Shown in pieces: positions 45,425 to 56,014 of a stretch of 64,000 bases of DNA. The stretch's first letter is position 1. Each line of letters begins with the position of its first letter. The position numbers and the translations under genes are program-made. Below the pieces are notes generated by a model. The model was not told where the DNA came from. It worked only from the letters and a program-made list of their open reading frames with translations, and ran no database searches. Source of the DNA: Porogramme epimiltina (lineage: Eukaryota; Basidiomycota; Agaricomycetes; Polyporales; Polyporaceae); the NCBI GenBank assembly GCA_900155495.1, contig FTLJ01000057.1, positions 1 to 64,000 on the forward strand, given 5' to 3'.

Positions 45425-47860
45425 CCCTATTTCGCCTTCTGACCAGCTGAAGCAATGGCTGCGTGCCCTTTGAAACGCGATGCTTTGTCTATAGAGCACC
45501 ATAGAGTGCCACTTACATTACGTAATCGTCGGAGCTGTCAGCTTGTTACGCCTGCGCTGTGAACGGTGGCACCAGTCGCTGCGCAGGTTCCGACCCATTA
45601 TTCTTCACTTGACCACGAGCTAAACATGTCTTGGACATTAAATATCTCGCAGACAACAAATGCCATGACCCCTCTGCATCCTCTTCTTCTCTCGTCTGCT
45701 GGTTAATATGTGGCCCTTCACGCGAAGCCCAAAGTTCGTCCCAAGCAAGGATATTCCAGACCTCACAGGCAAGGTCGCGATTGTCACAGGCGGGAGGTAA
45801 GCCCTGTGATTCTCAAGTGTTGGATATATCTTTACATTCTGCTTGCTTCTGTAGTAGAGGTTTAGGGCTCGCAATCGTTGGACACCTCGCGCGCCGTGGC
45901 GCGAAGGTTTACATGGCAGCACGAGATGAGCAGCGCGCAAAGGCAGCCATCGAGCGGCTCCGTTCCGAAGGTTTGGGGCAGGGCGAGGTGGAGTGGTGGG
46001 AGTTGGACCTCAGCAAGCCTCGAGAGGTGAAGGCGAGCGGAGAGCGGTTTGTTCAGAAGGAGTCTCGCTTGGACATACTTGGTGAGCACTTTCAGGTTCC
46101 TACAAGATGATATTGGGTTGACGTGTGCGAACGCCGTCCGCAGTGAACAATGCGGGCTTGTGAGTCTTCATGTCCTTTCTCACGAGAGGGAAGCGGCACC
46201 GATGCTGTGAGGGCAGGGGACGTCGGCCGTACAAGATAGAATCCGATGGTGTGTCTCGACACTCTTCTGTCAGGGTGTCCCATCTTGTTCAACATAATAG
46301 TAGGAGTGCAGGATGTCATGCTTGTAAAGTAAGTGGGGGAGGCGGAAGTTCCGTGATCCAACGCAGCTCGTTAACAAGCACTTCCAGTTACATCGGCCCC
46401 TTCATCTTCACTCGCGCACTCCTCCCGCTGCTATGCCAAACCGCGGAGGACCCCTCAAACGACGTTCGTGTAGTCATGGTATGTCATGACGGCTCCGATA
46501 CCCTCTGCTCGTGATGAACACTCCCTGCTTAGCTTGGGTCGGACTCTATCGCCATGCTCAAGAATTGCGGGACTCGCTATAGGAACTTGGAGGATTTCAA
46601 TGAAGAGTTCCGGGACGCTACGGAACCGGACCAAATGAGATACGGTAATCCGTCTCCACTATCTTCCTCCCAACCGCTGACGTGTAATCCCCCAGCGAAC
46701 TCAAAACTCGCCGACGTTCTCTACTCCAAGGCTTTACAGAAGCACTTTGACACTAAGGGCGTCCCGGTCACGGTCCTCGCCGCAGACCCTGGCTGGGTAC
46801 TCACCGAGGGCGTACCGGCGTTCAGTACCCTCACGGGGAAGCTCATCCTCGCGCTGATGCGCCCGTTTTTCTTCTACGCGCCGCCGGAAGGCGCGCACAG
46901 CACGGTCTTTGCTGCAGCCTCGCCTGCCGTGCGCGCAGACCGCGAGGAGTTTAAGGGGGCGTATGTGGTGCACAACAAGGCCCACGGGGGAGAGGTTGCG
47001 GCGCCCCTCGCTCCGCAGGGAGCCAACACGGAGCTAGCTGCGGAGCTATGGAAGACCACGGAGGAACTGGTGAAGGATATGGGTCTGTAGGAGGTTGCAC
47101 CGGGGCGGCGGAGGTCATACATGGGAATGTAGGATATGCAAGATTTCTTTATGTGGGATCATGTAACATCCTAGCCCCTTGCCGGAACCCCACGAGCATA
47201 CGTAGATGGGAAGATCACTTGAGTGTGTGCACTAGACGGCAGATCAGGCGCGAATAACCGCAACCTGGTAAATATTACGGTAGGACTGACGTCTTCAGGG
47301 CCAGATTTGGAGAGGCCCGTGAGTCCACGAGGTGCGTGTCGTGTTTATCCCAACATAGTAAAAGCTGACACGCTGGTAGACGGCCCGATGACCGCTTCGC
47401 AGACTTCATTATCTCGTGGGTGACACTGTCACAGTACTCTGTTGGTGACGTGACCACAAGCAGGGGGGTGCAAAACAGCTTCCGGGTGTACGTCCACCCA
47501 ATGTTGAATGAACCTAAAATGCTGTTCTGGTTCACATACATTGACATATATCTATTCGCAGGTGGAACGTACGAGACCCGTGTTTGCGTAATGATCACAG
47601 GGGGGTTCTGAATGTGTCAGAGACAGGACTGGATGCAGAGAAAATCATCAAGCGAGCGTGTCCCTTTCATTATAAGTAGTTATCAGGCTCACGTTGTTTC
47701 TACGAAGATATGTCGACTTTTGCCCAAATCAAGACATGTCCTCAGGGAGGTGCCTGTCAGTCCTCACAGATCCCGTTTTAAGTTGTTGCACTAACATCGT
47801 GTTGCAGTCACGGGGATCAGAGACAGGCAAATGACCTACGCACTCTGAGGATTCAACGTG
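45425..47860. repeat. 2.4-kb tandem duplication, unit 1
   Basis: The unit contains an SDR gene, about 280 bp upstream and about 770 bp downstream of it. It matches 48085-50565 throughout, including non-coding strings such as GTGTTGCAGTCA and GGCAAATGACCTACGC at the 3' end. Confidence 0.8.
45708..47090 (+). CDS. Short-chain dehydrogenase SDR1
   Basis: Eight exons (45708-45796, 45855-46081, 46144-46159, 46217-46248, 46301-46328, 46388-46478, 46533-46644, 46696-47090) sum to 990 nt, 329 aa. The cofactor motif reads VTGGSRGLGLA. RDEQRAKAAIERL follows, then VNNAGL and VNYIGPF. The catalytic YxxxK appears as RYANSKLAD, split by an intron after the Tyr codon plus one base. A GWVLTEG motif and a long C-terminal helix fit retinol-dehydrogenase-like fungal SDRs (WW-domain oxidoreductase type). 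It would oxidise or reduce a small alcohol or ketone with NAD(P); the substrate is unknown. Exons 3, 4 and 5 are only 16, 32 and 28 nt. Confidence 0.85.
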
Positions 47861-48393
47861 GTCACTGAAGTCTGAAGAGGGGGTGATACCTGCAGGCAAC
47901 ATGTTCAGTCTGTCTACACCTCACGGTTACCCACGATCATCAATGATCTCAGCAGCTCGGACTCCTACCTATGTGGTCTACTTACTATGATAATAGTGTA
48001 CGGACACTGTGATTAGTTCTGCCTGTGTCTGTGGCATGTTTGTATCCCTACCCCTCATACAACTCCAGGCCACCTACATTATCGCAGACACTTCGCCTTC
48101 AGACCAGCTTAAGCAATGTCTGCATGCCCTTCGAAGTTCGAATTGTAGCGGCTGTTTCTATAACCCGTGATAAATGTCCCACTTATATCACGTAATCATC
48201 AGCTGTCTTTGGTCAATATGTTGCGCCCGCCCTGCGCGGCAAGCGTGCACAGTCCACATTACTCAGGTACCGGCGTACAGCCCTTTCTTGGCCATATGGG
48301 AAACATTTCTTGGACATCAAATACCTCACGAACCAACGCGATGATTCCCTCACTAAATACCTCTTCTCCCCCTTCCTCCAACCCTCGGAAAAC
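47091..48393. other. Duplicated non-coding tail, then SDR2 promoter
   Basis: Bases 47091-47860 match 49790-50565 behind SDR2. No frame on either strand is conserved between the two copies. From 48085 the upstream part of unit 2 begins. Nothing else recognised. Confidence 0.5.
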
Positions 48394-50565
48394 ATGTGGC
48401 CCTTCACGCGAAGCTCAAAGTTCAACCCAAGTAGAGATATCCCAGATCTGACTGGCAAAGTCGCGATCGTTACAGGCGGAAAGTGAGTCCTGCGTTTTCC
48501 ATGCCTCGGATATATATCGACGCGCTCCTCGCATTTGTAGCAGAGGGCTGGGACTTGCAGTCGTTCAACACCTCGCACGCCGTGGCGCGAAGGTCTACTT
48601 GGCGGCGCGAGACGAGCAACGCGCAAAAGCAGCCATCGAGCGGCTCCGTTCCGAAGGGTTAGGGAAGGGCGAGGTTGAATGGTGGCATCTGGACCTCAGC
48701 AAACCTCGGGAGGTGAAGGAGAGTGGAGAGCGGTTTGTTCAGAAAGAGTCTCGCTTGGACATCCTTGGTGAGCACCCTCGGTTTCCTACAAGACGACGTC
48801 GGGCTGACGTGTCCGCCCGCCGTCCCATCAGTGAACAACGCGGGCTTGTGAGTTTTCGTATCTTTTCGTGTGGGAGAGGAGCAGCACCGAAACTATTGGG
48901 GCAGGCTGCGTCGGCCGTACAAGATAGAGTCCGATGGTACGTCTCGAAGCCCTTTTGTTGCTGCGTCCCGCCTTGCTCAACATCGCTGTAGGAGTGCAGG
49001 ACGTGATGCTTGTAAAGTGAGTGGGAGATGCGTGAGTTCTGTCATCCAACGCAGTCCATTGACCGGTGCCACCAGCCACATCGGCCCCTTCATCTTCACT
49101 CGCGCACTCCTCCCGCTGCTACGCCGAACCGCGGAAGACCCCACAAATGACGTCCGAGTAGTCATGGTATGTTAGATCAACAACGTTCCCCTCTCTGCCA
49201 GTGATGAACATTCCCTCCTTAGCTTGGGTCAGACTCTATCGCCATGCTCAAGAAGCGCGAGCTTCATTATAGAAACTTGGAAGATCTCAATCAAGAGTTT
49301 CGGGATGCCAAGGAACCGGACCAAATGAGATATGGTAAGACGTCACCACTACTTCCCCCTCAGCTGCTGACGTGCAATCTCCCAGCGAACTCAAAACTCG
49401 CCAACATTCTGTACGCAAAGGCTTTGCAGAAGCACTTCGATACCGAGGGCGTCCCGGTCACAGCCATCGCTGCAGACCCCGGCTGGGTGCTTACCGAGGG
49501 TGTCCGCGCCGTACCAACCCTCAGTACCCCTATCGGCAAGCTCATCCTCGCCGTCATCAGCCCCTTTTTCTTCTACGCCCCGCCAGAAGGCGCACATAGC
49601 ACCGTCTTCGCCGCAGCCTCGTCCGTCGTGCGCGCAGACCGCGAGCAGTTCAAAGGGGCACTCGTGGTGCACAACAAGGCCCGCGGGGGAGCGGTTGCAG
49701 TGCCTCTAGCTCCTCAGGGAGCCAACGCGGAGCTTGCTGCGGAGCTGTGGAACACGACGGAGGAAGTGGTGAAGGGTATGGGTCTATAGGAGGGTGCAAG
49801 CGGAACAACGGACGTCATGCATGGGAGTTTGGGATAGACACTCTTTTCCTTGTGTGGGATAACGCGGCTGTCTAGACCCTTGCGGGAGCACCTTGAGTAT
49901 ACACACATGGGAGAGTTTGTTCAAGTATGTCCATTGCATGGAGGATCAGACGTGAATGACTCCAGTAGGTAAGTATGATGATGCCACTAATGTTTGCAGA
50001 CCCTGATATGGACAGACTTGTAGGCACACAAGGTGCGTGGCGTGCAACTTCATCGTATAAGGAGTGGAGACTGATATGCTGGTGGACAGGTTTACTACTT
50101 TGCAATCCCGGTTGTCTCGCGGTCAACAGTATCTCAGTACGCCGGCCCGCTCGACGTTGGGGACATGATCACAGGCAGTCAGGTGCAAAACAGCTCCCGA
50201 GAGTACGTCCACCCAACGAACCTAAATTACTGAAATAGTTCACACACACTGACATATGCATGTTCACAGGTGGAACAAGCGTGCTCCTCACTTGCATCAG
50301 CGGTGTGATCACAGGGGCTTTCTGAAAGCGTCAGAGATAAAACAGGATGCAGAGCAGATGATCTGCAGGCAAGTACGCCCTAAGTGTTATATTGGTCTAG
50401 CTCACATCATCCCCAGGAATATATGCCGATTTTCTCCCAGATTAAGACATGCCCGCGGAGAGGTACCTGTCATTCTTCACAGGTCCTGTTTTAACTTGCT
50501 GCACTAACGCCGTGTTGCAGTCATGAGGATCAGAGGCCGGCAAATGACCTACGCGCTCTGAAGAT
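48085..50565. repeat. 2.4-kb tandem duplication, unit 2
   Basis: Second copy of the unit at 45425-47860, in the same orientation, separated from it by about 225 bp. Confidence 0.8.
48394..49789 (+). CDS. Short-chain dehydrogenase SDR2
   Basis: Tandem paralog of SDR1 with the same eight exons (48394-48482, 48541-48767, 48832-48847, 48905-48936, 48992-49016, 49076-49166, 49223-49334, 49386-49789), 996 nt, 331 aa. The cofactor motif is VTGGNRGLGLA and the catalytic motif RYANSKLAN. Exon 5 is three bases shorter than in SDR1 because the acceptor differs (CTGTAG here, ATAATAG there). The C-terminal exon is nine bases longer. Both copies keep all core residues, so both may be active. The reaction is the same type as SDR1, substrate unknown. 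Confidence 0.85.
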
Positions 50566-50828
50566 TAGAACAAATGCAGGTTTCCGTTCCCCGCCAACAT
50601 CGCACACTGCCCCACGGGGCCCGTTCGACCTTCATTCATACCCGTCCGCGTCGCCTCCCGTTCCTGGTTGTACCCCATGGGGTAACCATCTCGGTGGCAA
50701 TACCACAACTCGGTTATCATCACTGCCATGTATTGCTCAACATAAAGGATCCAGGGAAGAACACCAACGACTGGACATCGCCCACGCGACACAACGTCCC
50801 CCTCGCCACCCATATCGGCTATTCTACC
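49790..50828. other. Duplicated tail of unit 2 and xylanase promoter
   Basis: Up to about 50565 this is the second copy of the SDR 3' flank. Bases 50566-50828 are the xylanase upstream region; I found no clear TATA box. Confidence 0.45.
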
Positions 50829-52296
50829 ATGGTCCTCTTCTCACCTATCCTCGCTCTTTTGAGCTATGTAGTCTCCGCCCAAGCTGCTCCTGCTACAGCA
50901 ACGGCCGCAGCAGCCCTCCCAACGGCTACCTCGAATGTTGCTGGGCTGCACGCGCTCGCAAAGCAAGCTGGGAAGCTCTACTTTGGGACTGCGACCGACA
51001 ACCCCGAGCTCACCGATACCCCCTACGTCAACATTCTCAATAACGTACAAATGTTCGGCCAGATCACGGCAGCGAACAGCATGAAATGGGTCCGTTGCAC
51101 CACGTTCCGATACCCATTGTGCCCTGACCACCTCATGTGCACCCTAGGATGCGACGGAGCCCTCGCAGGGCGTTTTCACCTTCACACAGGGTGACCAAAT
51201 CGCGGCCCTTGCGACACCCAAAGGCCGGCTGCTCCGTGGTGGGTTCTCGCCTCGGCCGCCCGCGTCGATCTGAGCCCCGCTGATTGGCTCGTCACGAGTG
51301 CAGGCCACAACTGCGTGTGGCACGAACAGCTCCCGAGCTGGGTCACGTCTGGGAACTTCAATGCAGCACAGCTGACGTCTATTATTGAGACGCACTGCGG
51401 CACCCTCGTGGGGCACTACAAGGGTCAAGTGTGAGTTCGCTTCCTATGTTCGTCCGCGGAGCCCCTGGCTGACACACCCTGGCCAGTTGTACGTGGCTTT
51501 GGTTCACTATCTTGTGCCAAATATGAGTTCTGATGCGGCCGTCCGTGAACGCAGATAGCTGGGACGTGGTCAATGGTATGTGAATGAGAAACGGAAAGGT
51601 ATCGGCTATTGAGGATGAACCGGTAGAGCCGTTCAACGATGACGGCACCTTCGGCAGCAACGTGTTCTTCAACACCCTCGGAGAGAGCTATATCCCCATC
51701 GCCCTCAAAGCAGCTAAGGCTGCAGACCCCAACGCGAAGCTCTACATCAACGACTTCAACATCGAGGGAACTGGTATGCCGTCAGCACCTCATGCCGCCC
51801 CTTCCACATTTTAACGCCATTTTCCCGCAGGCGCCAAGGCAACCGCGCTCAAGAATCTCATTACGCAGCTCAAGTCACAGGGTGTGCCGATCGACGGCGT
51901 CGGACTGCAGTCCCACTTCATCGTGGGCGAGGTGCCGACGACACTGGTGCAGAACATGCAGGAGTTCGCTGCGCTCGGCGTCGAGATCGCGATCACAGAG
52001 CTCGACGTGCGCATGACACTCCCCGAGACCGCCGCGCTGCTTGCCCAGCAGAAGAAGGACTACCAGACGGTCATCGCTGCCTGCCAGGCGGTGCCGAAGT
52101 GCGTGGGCATCACGGTGTGGGACTTCACGGACAAGTTCTCGTGGGTACCTGGGACGTTTGCAGGCCAAGGCGGGGCATGCCCCTGGGACGAGGTAGGCTG
52201 TGCTGCTGTGCGACATTATTGTGCGGTTGCTCATTCTTATTTTTGTAGAATTTGGTCAGGAAGCCTGCCTTCGATGGCATCGTAGCCGGCTTCTAG
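50829..52296 (+). CDS. GH10 endo-1,4-beta-xylanase
   Basis: Eight exons: 50829-51089, 51148-51238, 51304-51430, 51487-51488, 51555-51575, 51627-51773, 51831-52192 and 52249-52296; 1059 nt, 352 aa. The signal peptide is [17 protein letters not shown] short Ala/Thr-rich linker precedes the GH10 barrel, with no carbohydrate-binding module. Family motifs are [25 protein letters not shown] (the usual NLVWH or TLVWH has Cys here), VYSWDVVNEPF with the acid/base Glu, NDFNIEG, and ITELDVRM with the nucleophile Glu; the end is [10 protein letters not shown]. It hydrolyses internal xylan bonds outside the cell. Exon 4 is two bases long (TT): without it the reading frame fails at VYSWD. Confidence 0.9.
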
Positions 52297-52418
52297 TCGA
52301 TCTGGTCACGTGCTGGCTCGTGATTCGCACATCTTGTACCAGCGCAGTCGCCTTGGACACTCCCCCCCTCTGCGCGGCTGTACATCGTTTGTTATATGCA
52401 TATGGAAAGTGTATGCTA

Positions 52419-54513
52419 CTAAAAATCGTGAAAATGCAAATCTAAGGTTTCCCCAGTAGGGTTGAGTGGGCTCTTCGTGAACGAGATGATGACTAAAGGC
52501 CACGTCACAGCTCGTACCCCCACACTCACTTCATGCCCATCGAAAACCTTGGACCCGCCGTCCCATAGATCGATATGGTCTTCAGAACATATGTGAAGGG
52601 GAGATTCCCCATCCGAGTTGGTGCGATCCACCGCCTTGGTCGTAAACTGGATACTGGCGTAATGAGGACCGGGCCCGGGTCGCCTAGATTGCGCAATGCA
52701 ACGGCCCAGTGTAAGGCTCATCCACCATGCGGTGGATATTTCCTTGCAAGTGAGTGTCACTGGTGGATCTCCGTTCCAAGGGGTGGCGACCTCCGTTACT
52801 GACGACAATCTCCATTGATGATGGTGTTCCAGGTGAGAAAGTGTAAAGCGCTTGATATGGAATGGTGATGCAATGTTACTTGTAAGCTGGAATACCGACA
52901 TGGACGGATGGCCGCGCGATAGCCACGAGTCGCCGCGGTACAACGGTCTCAGTGATACATATATCCATTGCCACTTGAGGTTTGGTATAGTGTTGCGGAA
53001 ACATGCTAGGCGGTACAAATACGAGCGATTGAATGATTTACAACTCCCGCAGTGGTACGAAGGATGTTCAAGAGTTGTGCTTTCTGCCTCAGTGTGTCTG
53101 AGGACAATGAAGAGATGGCCCCCTTTATCAAAGCAGGATAGCTCCCCTAGGATATATTGAGAGTTTATCCGCTTGGCAGGGATGTACACGTGAACTCCGT
53201 GCGCGGTGATCGTGAACTTTGGTACCCTACCGGGGGCTGTATCGTCACTACGCCAATGAGTAGAAAAAACACGATCCTGTATGAGTAACGCGAGTCAGTA
53301 GCAGTCTGCTGGGATACAGAAGAATGCTCACCTTTGAAGACGCGATCCGCGTTGGGTAAAAAGAGACACCCTCGGAGTATTTGAAGTCTCCCGGTGAGGG
53401 TGCAAGGAGATGACTCTCGTACATGCTCGGGGAATCGTTATTGGGCGTAACAAGGTTGACTGTGTCAAGAATCCTATTCCCCCAAGCAAACAATGATGTG
53501 TCGACACATGTCCTCATGATCTCCTCTTGCAGACGATAGAAAGCACTCCGGCCCTCGCCATATAGCGTCGGCATGTTGACACCAAAAAGACCGAATAGGC
53601 AGTACGCCTGATCTTCCACTCGCGTCGTCTCGCGCTCCGAGGCCCAGGACATTCGTGCGGCGATGCTCATCTCTGTGACGTCCCTCTGGAAACGTAGAAC
53701 ACTGGCCGGCACGTGCGTGATCCTCTGGAGAGTTTCCGCGAGTTCATACTTGGTCCCCAAGGGCTCCCAGTCCTGCGACATGAAGACGACTGTCTTCGGA
53801 GCTACGAGCTCTTGTAGTGTCCAACCGCGTGAGTACCACCGGCTATGCTCGAACTCCCACCCTATCGCGCCTGAAGGAACATCTGCAAGGTAGGCATAGC
53901 AAATATCGGAGAGGGAGTAGTATTGAAACATAGAGTTGATCGCCTCCGTGAGCTCGGCACTGCTCGTCTTGTCGATGCAGCAAGTATCGGACCAGGCCCA
54001 CCTGTAGCCGTGTTTCTCCGCGAAGATGAGGAAGCTTCGTACTTTGGGAGACACAAGATCACGTGGGTTGATAGGGATGTTTGAGTGCGGTCTACTACGG
54101 TCTCCGTTCGACTGAGGTTCGACGTCTGACTCAGCTGTCGATGACCCTTTGTCACTTCCCTTGCTCTTCGTGGGGCTTTTTGAGTGCTCGGCACTATCCG
54201 AATCCGTCAATGGGCTGTCTTCGAGAAGGGAAGTAGCAAGCGGGGGAGGGACTCCTGGGAATTGTGTGGTCCACAGCGTCAACATCATTTCTCGCATCTG
54301 GTTGGTGTTTGGCAGAGGCTCGGCAGAGCCCTTGGCAAACCGAGCGCGCTCTATATTCTCCTTGCATCTTCTCTCGGCATCGCGAACACTTTGAAAGGTA
54401 TCTTCCTCAGCTGCAGACAGCCAAACGTGCGAGAGGATAGCAAACCCTCCCGATACACCTTCCGGAGACACAAAGTACCGGAGTGTTGCCGTTTCCGTGC
54501 TCAGTAGCCACAT
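52419..54513 (-). CDS. HET-domain (heterokaryon incompatibility-like) protein
   Basis: Two exons on minus, 54513-53332 and 53276-52419, sum to 2040 nt, 679 aa. The N-terminus MWLLSTETATLRYF leads into the HET block: FAILSHVWL, then after a low-complexity Ser/Asp-rich insert (TDSDSAEHSKSPTKSKGS region) YRWAWSDTCCIDKTSSAEL, EAINSMFQYYSLSDICYAYL, SRWYSRGWTLQELVAP and EDQAYCLFGLFGVNMPTLYG. The C-terminal half has no known domain. HET domains trigger cell death in vegetative incompatibility in ascomycetes; in basidiomycetes many such genes have unknown roles. It converges with the xylanase, 122 bp apart. A stretch at 54194-53862 is also open in another frame, a composition effect. Confidence 0.88.
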
Positions 54514-56014
54514 ATGACTAGCTGGGAGACACAATTAGGGTCGATTCTCTCGAAGATAGATGTGCACACACGAAAGTAGGCTCTGTCCTTAGATGTTTAA
54601 AGAAATGTGCTGCGTAGGAATGCTAGATACAGCAACTTGAAGACTGAGTGCTCGTTATCAGCATGCCATGTACTAACAAGAGGTTGAATGAACTCACTGA
54701 GCACCGAGAAATCAAAATTTTCGTTGGAGACGGTATGCAGGAAATAGACTTTGGCGACCCGAAGCTATCGGGGGTGGACTGGAAAGAGGGGGAAGCTCAA
54801 GGGAACGCCTTATAAACACCGGTCCCAAGGTTATGATTCACGCCTGAACCTTGTAAGATGGCGCATCATTGGCGCACCACAATTTTTTTCGGTGAGTGCG
54901 CAGACGTATAACCTATTGTATATGCGCGCGGCCCAGCGCACCTCATTTCTAAGAATGACGTGCCTGCCAGCTTAAACTTTTGTGTGGCCTGAGAAATGCG
55001 CGCAGCAGCTAGGACGTAAGTGCCTCACAGAACTATTTCTTTGAAGTTCTCAGAGACATGTTGGCAAAAGAGATATCAGTATCGGTCCGTGTCGAACTCG
55101 ACGCATTTGGTACATCACTGAGAGCTGGGCATTATTGATTTTTGAGACCGTGACGTTAGTGAACAGCTGACAATGGCAGTACAAACATCTCGCCTCACGA
55201 AAGGGATATGGCTTGGGCCGGATTGTGCGTACCCGGAGTTTCGGGTGGGGCTGGATGCGAGACGGTAGGAATGGCCGGAGTTCAGGACAACCAACGGCGA
55301 ATGTCAACATGAACAACGTGATGGTCACGTGACTTCAAGTCATTCACGATTCACTATATCCTTCAGTACACTTGATTGTGCACAGTGACCCCCCGGACAT
55401 ATGGGGCTCACCATGAAGATATAGATAGGACCCAGCTTCGTGCCTGCTCTTTCCAAATTTACCTGTCATTGACCAATCTAGACGCTGTTCGATATAGTAT
55501 GACGTCACTCCGAACATTCGTCATGTCTGAGTCTTGCCAGGTGTGAAGTCCATCTTATACTTTTTGTACACTGGACCCATAGGTTCAATTCGCTAATGTT
55601 GACTGTTTGAGTGCTAGAAATGAATGTTCAAGACCTACGCCCGGGTGCGAACGGAATTAACGCAGTGCGCGGGCAGTGTCTGCCGACGAGTTGCCGAAGG
55701 CGCGCGTCGCAGCGGCGGCAGCGCCGAAAGCCCTTCTGCGTGCGCAGCGGTGCGAGCGCCGAGCGCCCGCTGAGACGACCCTCCGACTCGGAAATGGCTG
55801 CCTCTTACACCCTTCGTCTTGTCTCTCCTCTCCTATCGTCTTTCGACCTCCAAAAGTCTGCACCTCACGTGGCGAAGATCACGCCTGGCCCCTCTAACAA
55901 ATACCATCGACCCCTATCTTGTATACCCCTCGGAATCCATACCCCCCGGCCCAAGAAACATAGAAAGCCCTCTACTGCGGACGACGCGCAGCTTCACAGG
56001 AAGTCAGACTCACC
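54514..56014. other. Intergenic between HET gene and TF1
   Basis: No recognised gene. The last 250 bp are the likely TF1 leader, with open frames in several phases that start far upstream and lack family resemblance. Confidence 0.45.
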
